In this document: positions 37,176-47,595 of the stretch, piece by piece | Layout: every line of letters begins with the position of its first letter | Position numbering within the stretch: the first letter of the stretch is position 1 | Source: Oceanobacter sp. 1_MG-2023 | GTDB lineage: Bacteria; Pseudomonadota; Gammaproteobacteria; Pseudomonadales; Oceanobacteraceae | Direction: 5' to 3' | Assembly: GCF_030689025.1 (NCBI RefSeq) | Contig: NZ_JAUYWA010000001.1 | Location: forward strand, 124,001-188,000 | DNA length: 64,000 nucleotides | Position numbers and translations under genes: made by a program | The notes under the pieces: model-generated | Told to the model about the DNA's origin: nothing | What the model saw: the letters and a program-made list of their open reading frames with translations, nothing else | Database searches by the model: none

Positions 37176-37332
37176 GCTTTTTCTCTACATCATGAAATTA
37201 TCACGCATTGTTGCAAACTTCATACATGAGAAAAAACGAAAAATATTGTACTTACATTGAGAAATATTAATTCAAAAGACAACGATGGCCAGTCGCAAAG
37301 CAAGACCCACGCAGTGCTCAAAACCTGGAGTC

Positions 37333-37357
37333 GTCAGGTCAGGTCAGGTCAGGTCAG
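37333..37357. repeat. five tandem GTCAG repeats
   Basis: Five exact copies of the pentamer GTCAG, followed by an AG-rich tract, lie in the gap between metE and the MHYT gene, upstream of metE's start. Slipped-strand length variation is possible but untested. Confidence 0.85.
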
Positions 37358-37432
37358 AGAGGAAGAGAGGAAAAGAACTCACCGTGCACACCACCAGCAT
37401 GCACGGTAAATATATCCATAAGCCGAAGAAAA

Positions 37433-38179
37433 TTACGCCACCCGACGCTCTTGCTTCTGCAAACTATCCATGGTGCCGACCAGCAACGCCAACAACATCG
37501 CCACCACAACAACAGCGATCAATACCGCCAACACACCAGGGTTCAGCGTCGCCTGATACTTCAAGAGTGACAATTCACTCGCAGGGGCCGCAATATAACT
37601 GATGTGCATCGCTGCCATACCGGTGTAGTGCATGCCACAGACAGCCACCGCCATAATGATGGAACTGATGCTTCTCATCATAAAGGTATGGATATTAAAC
37701 GACAGCCAGAATGCGCAAATCGCAGCCCCAACCGCAATCAGAACCGAGGCACCCACCAAGGCAGGGTCATAAATCATGTCACCTGGCATAACCATCGCTT
37801 CCATACCGGTGTAATGCATTGAAGCGACACCCAACCCGGTAACCAACCCGGCACCCAGCAATCGAGGCAAACTGTCCGGATTACGCCCGACAATAAGCAA
37901 CCCCAGACCAACAACAACAACAGCCAATAGCAGGGATACCAGCGTCATACCCAGCTCATACCCATAATTGGCATCGGTGTCGAAAGCCAACATGCCAACA
38001 AAATGCATCGCCCAGACACCACCACCACCCAAGGCAAGAGCCGCTCCCACCACCCAGAACAGCACGCTTTCCTTTTGTGATGTAATCATGCCCTGCACAA
38101 GTCTTAGTGCTGTATATGATCCCAATACAGAAATGCAGAACGAGAGCAAAACCATTGCCCAGTTGTATTCAGAAGCCAT
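37433..38179 (-). CDS. MHYT-domain integral membrane protein
   Basis: 248 residues with seven predicted membrane helices. Three MHYT-type motifs are present: MHFVGMLAF, SMHYTGMEAMV and GMHYTGMAAMHI, each pairing Met/His residues at the outer face, proposed in the family to bind copper and sense gases. Most MHYT proteins carry C-terminal GGDEF/EAL or kinase modules; this one stops after a short basic tail (GTMDSLQKQERRVA), so it must work alone or with a partner. I chose the ATG at 38179 (MASEYNWAM) with AGGTGA upstream; the frame continues to 38350 without family features. Confidence 0.9.
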   Translation of the reverse strand: MASEYNWAMVLLSFCISVLGSYTALRLVQGMITSQKESVLFWVVGAALALGGGGVWAMHFVGMLAFDTDANYGYELGMTLVSLLLAVVVVGLGLLIVGRNPDSLPRLLGAGLVTGLGVASMHYTGMEAMVMPGDMIYDPALVGASVLIAVGAAICAFWLSFNIHTFMMRSISSIIMAVAVCGMHYTGMAAMHISYIAAPASELSLLKYQATLNPGVLAVLIAVVVVAMLLALLVGTMDSLQKQERRVA

Positions 38180-38772
38180 TAATATCACCTCAAAATCAGA
38201 TACGCGTACGCATTTTCCAGCGCACACTGATCCCATATAAAAATGTGGAAAAACACAGCCAAACCATCCTCTGGCCGCATTTAAATTGATAGAATTATCA
38301 TCAATGAATAACTTCTGCATAAAGTCTGAACAAGGAGTACAAACAAGCAAAAGATCATAATCATCTGATGGATAGCTGGCAATATAGTCTATTTTTGATA
38401 CAAATCAACTTCAATGACGTGAAATATCCGCAAAATCCAAGAGTTTTCTATTGACTTTATTGTAAATTAACAAAACGTTACAGATAATTAACAAATAATA
38501 GCTTACAATAATTAGTTAAAAATAAAACTTATACAAAAACAATACATGCTGAAAAACCATAAATAATCCACAACAACAACAACAACAGGAATGCATTAAA
38601 CCAACCTGGTTAAAAATCATTTAATAAGAGTTATATCAATATAAAAATCAATCATTCCGAAAAACAGAAAACCAATCGGCTGCCCACGACAACATCCGAA
38701 TAAACAATAACGCTGTGAAATGGCACGCTTCGGCTACCCCAAGCGAGCCGTGCAGGATTAAATAGATATCCC
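38180..38772. other. AT-rich intergenic region with part-copy of the palindromic element
   Basis: About 590 bases between fadH and the MHYT gene, markedly AT-rich between 38280 and 38650, with a CAA microsatellite (near 38572-38589). The right end carries the element half-copy listed separately. No gene is visible. Confidence 0.5.

Positions 38773-38773
<1 letters not shown>
38751..38773. repeat. half-copy of the palindromic element (copy 2)
   Basis: TGCAGGATTAAATA plus nine further bases ending in CCCC match the right end of the 17.3-kb element at 21 of 23 positions, preceded by a CTACCCC-AAGCGAGCC block similar to the interior of that copy. The opposite arm is not found nearby. It ends at the fadH stop codon, which sits inside or beside it. 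Confidence 0.6.
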
Positions 38774-40833
<2,060 letters not shown>

Positions 40834-40994
40834 TTATTATCGTTACCTTCAGTGTAGTGGCTGGCAGCCAGCAAACAATAACCAGACAGAGCAAATAAGA
40901 AACCCAATGGAACATTAATCCCTTAATACCAATAGACTTATGACATCAAGCAGGTGGCCATCATCATCAGGGGTTAGATGGAGGAATTATGAGG

Positions 40995-41421
40995 TTATGC
41001 AGAGCCACCCACTCTCAGCATATTCAGTTCGGTGGCTTTTTGAGCTTCGTAACGCCCCAGCTCCAGGACGCAGGCGACGATGTCGACCCATTGTTATTGC
41101 TTGGATTGGTCATCGGACAACTGGTTACTGTCGATCAGGGCAATGGGGCGCTGAAACAGTCCGCCAGTTGGCAGTGATACACCAGATCAGAGAGGCTTTC
41201 GGCCAATTCGGTGTCGATATAGCTGTCGTGCGGCAAGGCCAGTAAGTCGGTATCCAGCGCTTGCAACACCGGCTCCGGGGTAATAAAGCATAAAATCCAG
41301 CGCCACGGCGTGGTTTTCCATGGCGCTGCGGAAGAAGCGGTCGTGGGGATTATGTGGCTTATGGGGGGCCCGGTCATGGGCGCAGGCCGGCTCAGATGTG
41401 CAGGTGCGCGAAAGTATAGCG
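40995..41421 (-). pseudogene. decayed Rpn-family (PD-(D/E)XK, Transposase_31-like) nuclease
   Basis: Three minus-strand frames join into one family: PHDRFFRSAMENHAVALDF, shift at a CCCC run (about 41278-41281), PEPVLQALDTDLLALPHDS with YIDTELAESLSDLVYH, then a shift to GLFQRPIALIDSNQLSDDQ, a stop at about 41085, and QWVDIVACVLELGRYEAQK. The opening block is the diagnostic start of Rpn recombination-promoting nucleases; the middle with the E-x-K catalytic core is missing. It is therefore a relic with frameshifts, a stop and an internal deletion. Neighbours are normal genes. Confidence 0.75.
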
Positions 41422-41483
41422 GATATCGGGTTGCGCTCACCCATCGGGTACCACGCCGAGCGCAGGAGCTGCTTACGTTTCCC

Positions 41484-42092
41484 CTAACGAACCAGAACCC
41501 ACAGCCCCGCCACAATAAAGAAAATGGCCGTCACATAACGAACAGTATTCATTGGCAACCGCTGCAACAAGGCCTGACCAAACCAAATCACAGGCACATT
41601 GGCGATCAACATACCCAGTGTGGTTCCGAGTGTCACCGGTAAGGGTTGTTGCCATTCCGCTGCGAGTAATACCGTCGCGATCTGGGTTTTATCCCCCAGC
41701 TCTGCCAGCGAAAACAGTATCAGTGTAGCAACAAATGCACCCAGGGCCAGAAAGCGGGATTCATCTTCATCGTCTTTGTCGGGTACCAGAATCCACAATC
41801 CCATCACCACAAAACTGCCAGACAACAGACCGTCGACCCAGCCATTGCTTAGCCATATTGCCAGGCCATCCCCCAGCCAACTCCCAAACCAGGCCGACAA
41901 GCCATGATTTACCAGAGTCGCCAGAATAATCGCCAGTACAATGGCCCATTTATTACGGAATTTGAGTGTCAGAAACAGCGTCAGCAGTTGGGTTTTATCG
42001 CCGATTTCAGCCAGTGCAACCGCAACAGAAGAGGATAAAAAAGCCGAGGAAAACAGCTCGGAAAAGAAAAACGACTCGGGCGTTGTGATCAT
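41484..42092 (-). CDS. GDT1/TMEM165 (UPF0016) family cation exporter, probable Mn2+ exporter
   Basis: 202 residues, six membrane helices in two repeats, each carrying the signature E-x-G-D-K-T: AVALAEIGDKTQLLTLFL in the first and LFSLAELGDKTQIATVLL in the second. These acidic motifs form the cation site; bacterial members such as MntX export manganese and eukaryotic ones move Mn/Ca. An acidic loop (DKDDEDESR) separates the halves. The ATG at 42092 is preceded by a weak GGTAA and, 17 bases upstream, a long hairpin that could control expression. Confidence 0.9.
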   Translation of the reverse strand: MITTPESFFFSELFSSAFLSSSVAVALAEIGDKTQLLTLFLTLKFRNKWAIVLAIILATLVNHGLSAWFGSWLGDGLAIWLSNGWVDGLLSGSFVVMGLWILVPDKDDEDESRFLALGAFVATLILFSLAELGDKTQIATVLLAAEWQQPLPVTLGTTLGMLIANVPVIWFGQALLQRLPMNTVRYVTAIFFIVAGLWVLVR

Positions 42093-42109
42093 CTAACGTT
42101 ACCGGGCGG

Positions 42110-42170
42110 CAAGACACCAAAGACGAATCCTGGCAGCCACCCATGGAACCAGTATTCGTCTCAGGTCTTG
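42110..42170 (-). promoter_or_regulatory. 61-nt structured leader hairpin upstream of the GDT1/TMEM165 gene
   Basis: On the transcribed strand the arms pair as CAAGAC/GTCTTG (6 bp), an asymmetric internal loop (3 by 5 bases), AGACGAAT/ATTCGTCT (8 bp), one mismatch, and CTGG/CCAG (4 bp) around a 15-base loop. The 3' base of the stem lies 17 bases before the start codon, with the weak ribosome binding site between. No yybP-ykoY manganese-riboswitch consensus is seen. A regulatory RNA or cruciform operator is inferred. Confidence 0.55.
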
Positions 42171-42342
42171 TCCAGCACAGTATACTTCCGGTGCCATGAG
42201 CATGAGGCTCAAGTATGTTGACACAGGATACGAACGTGATTGTTTGTAACAAACAACTAACGCCCGTCAGACTACTCCCCCAAGAGAGGGCTGCAATCTA
42301 ACGCGGAAGGCCGATATTGTCAAAAATATGGGCGAGTCCGGC

Positions 42343-42621
42343 TTAATAGCCCATGGTGCGGGATGCACGCTGGCGAGAGTGTTCTGGCTCTGGCAACGCA
42401 TTAACAAACATATCTATGCAATCGAGGGTTTTCAGTACCGCCAGCAAGTTGGATAAGCTGACACTGTCGGTGCCACCTTCCAGTCGTTTGATCGTCGAAC
42501 GGCTGACCCTTGCTTCACGCGCTAATTGCTCCTGACTGAGGTTGACCATCAACCTGGCTGCCCGCACCCGCACACCCACTTCGGCCAACAGGTCCGGCAT
42601 ATCCAACTCTTGAAAGTTCAT
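42343..42621 (-). CDS. orphan XRE/HipB-like helix-turn-helix regulator
   Basis: 92 residues. A Cro/CI-type HTH occupies about residues 17-70: VRAARLMVNLSQEQLAREARVSRSTIKRLEGG, then SLSNLLAVLKTLDCIDMFV. This spacing is typical for HipB-like antitoxin regulators, but no HipA kinase or toxin ORF is adjacent on either side. It may be a stand-alone regulator or a remnant of a toxin-antitoxin pair. The start ATG at 42621 reads MNFQELDMPD. It is divergent from yaeQ. Confidence 0.82.
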   Translation of the reverse strand: MNFQELDMPDLLAEVGVRVRAARLMVNLSQEQLAREARVSRSTIKRLEGGTDSVSLSNLLAVLKTLDCIDMFVNALPEPEHSRQRASRTMGY

Positions 42622-42862
42622 AACAAAACGCGCCCTTAATCTCTGTAATGCCCTGGCTCACCGCCCATGGCAATCACGGTTAAATACAGCCGAATACATC
42701 AGGAAACCAGCAGGTTTCTCTGTTCGTCTGTCTGATTCATATAATGTAGGTATAGCTGAAACCTGAAGATTCTCCAGAAAATCGCAGGGCGCAGTACAAA
42801 TCGTGCTATTGAACAAACGCCAAGGTAAACTCACGGCCCGATATTCAGCTGCTGGAACCTCC

Positions 42863-43411
42863 ATGGCCATCAAGGCAACCATTTGTAAAATCGAGCTGGC
42901 TGTATCCGATATGGATCGCCACCATTATCAGACGTACAACCTGACCGTGGCGCAGCACCCTTCTGAGACACTGACCCGTTTAATGACCCGCATTGCGGTA
43001 TTTGCTTTGAATGCCAGCGATACGCTGGAATTTACCCGTGGACTCAGCACTGATGACGAACCGGAACTGTGGGAAAAAGACTACAGTGATCAAACCCTGC
43101 TCTGGATTGAATTGGGACAGCCAGACGAAAAACGCATCCGTAAAGCCTGCCAGAAAGCCCAGCAAGTGCGTATTTATGAATACCATGGTCGTACCGCTCT
43201 GCCCTGGTGGGACAGCCTCAAAAATAGCTGCGCCCGCTTTGACAACCTCAGCGTTTACAACCTCGATGCCGATGCTATCGCACAACTGACTTCACTCTAC
43301 GACCGCACCATGCGCCTGCAAGCCAGTATCCAGGACGCTACCCTGTGGCTCGGTAACGACCAGGGCAGTATCGAAATACAACCACAGCGATTACATCCGC
43401 ACGATAGCTGA
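42863..43411 (+). CDS. yaeQ: YaeQ family protein
   Basis: 182 residues beginning MAIKATICKIELAVSDMDRH, the characteristic YaeQ opening, followed by HHYQTYNLTVAQHPSETLTRLMTRI, WEKDYSDQTLLWIELGQPDEKRIRKACQ and a C-terminal DATLWLG. The fold is a variant PD-(D/E)XK nuclease, with E/K candidates in the IELGQPDE region; E. coli YaeQ can suppress loss of RfaH, and its function is unclear. The ATG at 42863 is preferred because the frame from 42803 adds 20 non-family residues. Confidence 0.92.
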   Translation: MAIKATICKIELAVSDMDRHHYQTYNLTVAQHPSETLTRLMTRIAVFALNASDTLEFTRGLSTDDEPELWEKDYSDQTLLWIELGQPDEKRIRKACQKAQQVRIYEYHGRTALPWWDSLKNSCARFDNLSVYNLDADAIAQLTSLYDRTMRLQASIQDATLWLGNDQGSIEIQPQRLHPHDS

Positions 43412-43450
43412 CTGTTACGAGCCAGCGCATCGCGGGAACGGATGTCCCCA

Positions 43451-44707
43451 CTAGCTACCAACGCTGTTCATCAACCAGCCGATCAACAGTACCTGCGGCA
43501 CCGTGATCAACGGCAAAAACAGCGCGATCTTCCAGCTCCGTGTCGTGTCTTTAAGCGACATGATCTCGGTGTAATCCGTTGCAGCACCCGCCATCAGAAA
43601 GGTAAAACTGTTACCTGGTGCTGCAGCACGTGTCACCAGATCGGCAGCGATTGGGCTGGAGCCTTCCGAGCACACTTCAATCACGGTGGCCGCCAGCAAG
43701 GTCATAAACATCCCGGCGGCCGTTGCGCCAAACCAGGTATTAAAGCTTTCTTCCGGCACAAAGGCCCGCACCAGCGCAACCAGCACCACGCCCAGAAATA
43801 CCCAGCGCAACACCGACCGCGATTCTTTTAATCCTTGCCAGAACATGGCTGCCAGGCCTGGCAAGCTCCAGTCTTCATCGCGCCAGACCTGCTTCAATAT
43901 GGCTTTGGCATTTACTGGCTGTGGCTCTTGATGGTGGGGATTGGCAGGTAACACACCCTTCACGACCAGCCGATCAAATATCAGCCCGCTGATCCAGGCA
44001 ATCACTAACGACGCGGCGATAAAGGTTAATGTCCACTGCAGGCCGATCAGGCCAACCAGAATGAGCGTCAGGGTTAGTGAGTTCCATGGGCTGGCAATCA
44101 AAAATGCCATCACCTGACCAATACTGGCGCCGCGCTCATACAACTTCATACCAATCATCAAAATGCCGTGATTACAGAGATCGAGCATCAGCCCGGCCAG
44201 AGTGGCACGAAAAATACCCTGCTGCGTCCCCGCCTGTCCCAGTACCGACATCACCAGCTCACGCGGAATCCGCCCGAGCAGACCAACAAAGACAGATGCC
44301 GAAATAATCCCCCACCACATGGCGTTGACCATTTCGAACGAGGTGTGCATCAGGGTGGATACCCAGGTTAATCCGACATCGCCCAGTGACAACCAGCCCA
44401 GATAACCGGCAACGACAAACAGGCCGCTGCCCCACAATACCCAGTCAAACGAGGCACTCGGGGCACAGCAATCGGCGCCATCAGTCGATTCATCACCGCC
44501 GCCACAACAACTGGAAGATGTGGCCCTGGCCGCTGTTGCAGCCGCCGCAGGTACAAACACAACAGGGCCAGCCGCCACTGCCGGGGCACCACCACAGCAA
44601 CTACCTGCCGATACTGCAGCAGGTTCGGTATTGGCTACACCTGATTCACTTAAACAAGATGACTTGCTACTGTCACTGCTACCGCAACAGCGCCCGGATT
44701 CACTCAT
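43451..44707 (-). CDS. ArsP/YraQ-type permease with a cysteine-rich N-terminal tail
   Basis: 418 residues. The first 81 residues hold nine cysteines in four CC pairs plus one single (CC at 7-8, C18, 37-38, 67-68, 80-81), mostly followed by Gly, in an Ala/Ser linker. Residues about 90-418 are a polytopic permease of the UPF0718/ArsP_1 family: MVNAMWWGIISASVFVGLLGRIP, LDLCNHGILMIGMKLYERGAS, MAFLIASPWNSLTLTL, and a second repeat with TVIEVCSEGSSPIAADLV and LMAGAATDYTEIMSLKD. Known members export organoarsenicals. The Cys-rich tail may bind soft metals or metalloids. The ATG at 44707 has GGTGGAG at seven bases. Confidence 0.85.
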   Translation of the reverse strand: MSESGRCCGSSDSSKSSCLSESGVANTEPAAVSAGSCCGGAPAVAAGPVVFVPAAAATAARATSSSCCGGGDESTDGADCCAPSASFDWVLWGSGLFVVAGYLGWLSLGDVGLTWVSTLMHTSFEMVNAMWWGIISASVFVGLLGRIPRELVMSVLGQAGTQQGIFRATLAGLMLDLCNHGILMIGMKLYERGASIGQVMAFLIASPWNSLTLTLILVGLIGLQWTLTFIAASLVIAWISGLIFDRLVVKGVLPANPHHQEPQPVNAKAILKQVWRDEDWSLPGLAAMFWQGLKESRSVLRWVFLGVVLVALVRAFVPEESFNTWFGATAAGMFMTLLAATVIEVCSEGSSPIAADLVTRAAAPGNSFTFLMAGAATDYTEIMSLKDTTRSWKIALFLPLITVPQVLLIGWLMNSVGS

Positions 44708-44889
44708 TGTCGACTCCACCATGCCATATATTCAAATGACTATTATTCGCAGCCTGTATAGTGCCGAAAAAGTTAGCCTGAACACAATACTTTCGTCGGG
44801 GATACAGCAAGGGAATGGATTTGAACAGAACATACAAGTTCCGCCAGAGCAGCGGCAAATCGATAATTGCCGCGGTGCTTTGATTCTGA

Positions 44890-44914
44890 GGTGGCTGGCC
44901 ACTGGCCAGCCACC
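44890..44914. repeat. perfect 12-bp palindrome
   Basis: GGTGGCTGGCCA, one base, TGGCCAGCCACC. It lies immediately left of the CCAACAA array between purT and the permease gene; without a T-run it is an unlikely terminator. Confidence 0.75.
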
Positions 44915-44954
44915 AACAACCAACAACCAACAACCAACAACCAACAACCAACAA
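44913..44954. repeat. six tandem CCAACAA heptanucleotides
   Basis: Six exact copies of the 7-mer CCAACAA (42 bases) lie 10 bases past the purT stop and 206 bases upstream of the permease start. A 7-bp unit in an intergenic gap can vary in number by slippage without frameshift consequences, and could affect purT-permease readthrough. Confidence 0.9.
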
Positions 44955-44964
44955 CTGACAATAA

Positions 44965-46188
44965 CTACAAACTGACCACGACCGCATCAGCGCTGCGTTT
45001 GGCCTTGTTGCGAGCTTGTTCCTCTGACTCAGCCCGAGCCAACGCCACACCGAGACGTCGCTTGCCCTGTACTTCCGGTTTGCCAAACAGACGCAGCTGG
45101 GTATCGGCTTCCATCATGGCGGTAAACAGGTTGCCGTATTGCATCGTACCTGACTGCCCCTCCACCAGCACTACCGCTGATGCCGACGGCCCGAACTGGC
45201 GAATCGACGGAATCGGCAATCCGAGAATCGCCCGAGCGTGCAAGGCAAACTCTGACAGGTCTTGTGAAATCAGCGTTACCAGCCCGGTATCGTGTGGGCG
45301 TGGTGAGACCTCACTGAAAATCACCTCGTCACCTTTCACAAACAATTCAACGCCATACAGCCCCCAACCACCCAGCTCACTGGTCACCGTGGTCGCAATG
45401 GCTTGCGCCTGTTGTAACGCGGCAGCGGTCATTTGCTGTGGCTGCCAGGATTCCTGATAGTCGCCGTCTTGCTGGCGATGCCCAATCGGCTCACAGAAAC
45501 TGGTCAAGGTACCGCCGGCACCATCACTATGACGGATAGTTAACAAAGTGATTTCAAAGTCAAAATCGACAAAGCCTTCAACAATCACCTTGCCCTGCCC
45601 GGCACGCCCACCTTCCTGGGCATAACGCCAGGCCGCAGCCAGCTCGTCGGCCGTGCGGACAAAACTTTGTCCTTTGCCTGAGGAGCTCATGATGGGCTTG
45701 ATCAGACAGGGTAAACCAATCGTTTCCACCGCGGCGTAAAATTCACTTTCTGAGGCAGCAAAACGATAACTTGATGTGGGCACCCCCAAGGTTTCTGCCG
45801 CCAGACAACGGATACCTTCCCGGTTCATGGTCAGCTGGGTTGCCCGCGCCGTCGGCACTACGTGAAAACCTTCGCTTTCCAGTTCGGCCAGGGTTACCGT
45901 TGCAATGGCTTCGATTTCCGGCACGATCAGAGCCGGTTGCTCCTGCTGGATCACCGCACGCAAGGCCTGACCATCAAGCATATTGATCACATGACAGCGA
46001 TCTGCAACCTGCATCGCCGGCGCATTGGCGTAACGATCAACGGCAATCACTTCACAACCCAGGCGCTGCAGTTCAATCACCACTTCCTTGCCGAGCTCGC
46101 CCGAGCCACACAACAGCACCCGGGTTGCTGTCGCAGAAAAAGGAGTACCGATAACCGGTGGATTCAGGGCAGCAGTCACATCAGACAT
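44965..46188 (-). CDS. purT: formate-dependent phosphoribosylglycinamide formyltransferase 2
   Basis: 407 residues of ATP-grasp fold. N-terminal nucleotide-binding opening [25 protein letters not shown], central [23 protein letters not shown], the phosphate-clamping [10 protein letters not shown] loop and metal region [33 protein letters not shown]. It forms formyl-GAR from GAR, formate and ATP in purine synthesis, an alternative to PurN. A longer frame from 46254 is not supported: the ATG at 46188 begins MSDVTAAL with GAGA upstream. Downstream, on the same strand, are the CCAACAA array and the permease gene. Confidence 0.95.
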   Translation of the reverse strand: MSDVTAALNPPVIGTPFSATATRVLLCGSGELGKEVVIELQRLGCEVIAVDRYANAPAMQVADRCHVINMLDGQALRAVIQQEQPALIVPEIEAIATVTLAELESEGFHVVPTARATQLTMNREGIRCLAAETLGVPTSSYRFAASESEFYAAVETIGLPCLIKPIMSSSGKGQSFVRTADELAAAWRYAQEGGRAGQGKVIVEGFVDFDFEITLLTIRHSDGAGGTLTSFCEPIGHRQQDGDYQESWQPQQMTAAALQQAQAIATTVTSELGGWGLYGVELFVKGDEVIFSEVSPRPHDTGLVTLISQDLSEFALHARAILGLPIPSIRQFGPSASAVVLVEGQSGTMQYGNLFTAMMEADTQLRLFGKPEVQGKRRLGVALARAESEEQARNKAKRSADAVVVSL

Positions 46189-46325
46189 AATCAGATTCTC
46201 TAGCAGATTATCAGGCAAACAGGCCAGCAAGAGAGCTGCCACAGCAGCCGTCACTCATGGCAATAAAAAACACACCAAACAACAATGAATAAAATCGACA
46301 CATCAGGGTGCCGTATGCAAAAGAC

Positions 46326-46556
46326 TCAGGAAGGGGGCGTGATAACAAATACGTTGCCGGATGCTTGCTCTCGCTGTTGACACAGGGCCAGCACATCACG
46401 CTTTTCAGGATTGGTCATTCGTCCCCAGCGACTGATTTCCAGTCCGGTACGATAACAGCCCTGACAAATGTCCTGGTTATCCAGCACACACACGTGCACA
46501 CAAGGGGATTTGACCGGTAAACCAGTTCCGGCAGATGGCGTCGTATCCGTAGACAA
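46326..46556 (-). CDS. DUF1289 family protein
   Basis: 76 residues with the full DUF1289 pattern: SPCVHVCVLDNQDICQGCYRTGLEISRWGRMTNPEKRDVL. Four cysteines (two in CVHVC, two in CQGC) presumably bind a metal or cluster. The family is widely conserved and of unknown function. It lies between nudL-like and purT genes, all on one strand with gaps of 72 and 137 bases, so it may be cotranscribed. Confidence 0.9.
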   Translation of the reverse strand: MSTDTTPSAGTGLPVKSPCVHVCVLDNQDICQGCYRTGLEISRWGRMTNPEKRDVLALCQQREQASGNVFVITPPS

Positions 46557-46628
46557 GTACGGCCTCCAGCAGCAGTCAGCAAAACGTGAATGCTACCTGC
46601 TGGGCCAGATCAGAACAAGACGATTGAA

Positions 46629-47240
46629 TTACACGTCTTCAGGATCTTCTGCGGTGGCGGGCGCCACGCTCCCCAAAGCGATGTTCGAGGAGAAATAACG
46701 GTTCATCATTTCAGCGGTGATATAGGCCGTCAGCCCCCAGATCTGGAAACGCTCATACATCCAGGTAGGCATACGGATCCCTTCACGATGAAAATAATCA
46801 GAGGGCGGTTGATTAAAAAAGGTCAGCGGCACATGGAACAAGCAATCCAGCTCACGAGGGTCGGCTGTCAATGCCACATCATGTGGGATAACGGCCAATA
46901 CCGGTGTCACCAGAAAGCCGAACTTGGAGACTACCTGATCCAGTATACCCACCACTTTGACATGCTCTGGAGCCAGCCCGACTTCTTCGTGAGCTTCACG
47001 CAGTGCCGTCGCGATCAGATCAGTATCTACCTCATCCCGTTTGCCTCCAGGAAAAGCCACTTCACCCTGATGGGTTGGCATGCCCTGTGCGCGACGGGTT
47101 AATAATAATGATGGCTGATGGGGGTGATCGGTAACAGCAACCAGAACCGCTGCTTCACGCAGACCGGCACGGGAGAAGTGTCGGGGTTCATGGTCCTGCC
47201 ACTCCTGGGATAATCGTAAAAAAAGGTCGTATTGATTCAT
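46629..47240 (-). CDS. Nudix hydrolase, CoA pyrophosphatase (NudL-like)
   Basis: 203 residues. The Nudix box GG-x5-E style is complete: GGKRDEVDTDLIATALREAHEEVGL; preceded by LLLTRRAQGMPTHQGEVAFPGG, the UPF0035/NudL signature that marks CoA diphosphatases. It cleaves CoA to 4'-phosphopantetheine and 3',5'-ADP. The C-terminus ends in an acidic AEDPEDV. First gene of a possible nudL-DUF1289-purT unit. Confidence 0.92.
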   Translation of the reverse strand: MNQYDLFLRLSQEWQDHEPRHFSRAGLREAAVLVAVTDHPHQPSLLLTRRAQGMPTHQGEVAFPGGKRDEVDTDLIATALREAHEEVGLAPEHVKVVGILDQVVSKFGFLVTPVLAVIPHDVALTADPRELDCLFHVPLTFFNQPPSDYFHREGIRMPTWMYERFQIWGLTAYITAEMMNRYFSSNIALGSVAPATAEDPEDV

Positions 47241-47595
47241 GTTTAACAGTTTAGTAGGGCGATCTTGTAATCGCCAAAAAAAGAGCCAGAAATTATTCCA
47301 GCACCGGACAACCGGCTAAAGCAGATTATATGCCAAAACATTCCTCATGATGAGTAAATATAGTCATTTTTTAAAAAATCAACTAGACGTCAGTCCAAAC
47401 CGATGGGCACCTGATCACTCAGTATCCCGCTCCTTTACTGCGGCAGAGATACCGGGCAGAGATACCGGACAACCACCACAGCGGGATGCGCGGTTTCCGC
47501 AGCCGGGCAGGAATGAACAAGGTATACTCATGACAAGTGTCTGATTGATCGGCCAGACCATCACCAGAGCATCGGCAAATCACAATGAGGACGGG
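47241..47595. other. intergenic region between divergent Nudix genes
   Basis: About 355 bases. A 65-codon plus frame (47347-47544) has no ribosome binding site or family features. Both Nudix genes presumably have their promoters here; no clear boxes are recognised. Confidence 0.4.

Noticed and set aside
34788..37430. S-adenosylmethionine or cobalamin riboswitch, or MetR/MetJ boxes, upstream of metE
   Set aside because: No conserved riboswitch core, no TGAA-N5-TTCA and no tandem AGACGTCT boxes could be found in the 250 bases before metE.
42093..42180. yybP-ykoY manganese riboswitch in front of the GDT1/TMEM165 gene
   Set aside because: The conserved purine-rich GGGGAGUA-type core and paired CGCCCGGC-like block arrangement are not found; only a simple long hairpin is present.
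44913..44954. CRISPR-like or rolling repeat array
   Set aside because: The unit is 7 bases with no spacers, so it is a simple tandem repeat.
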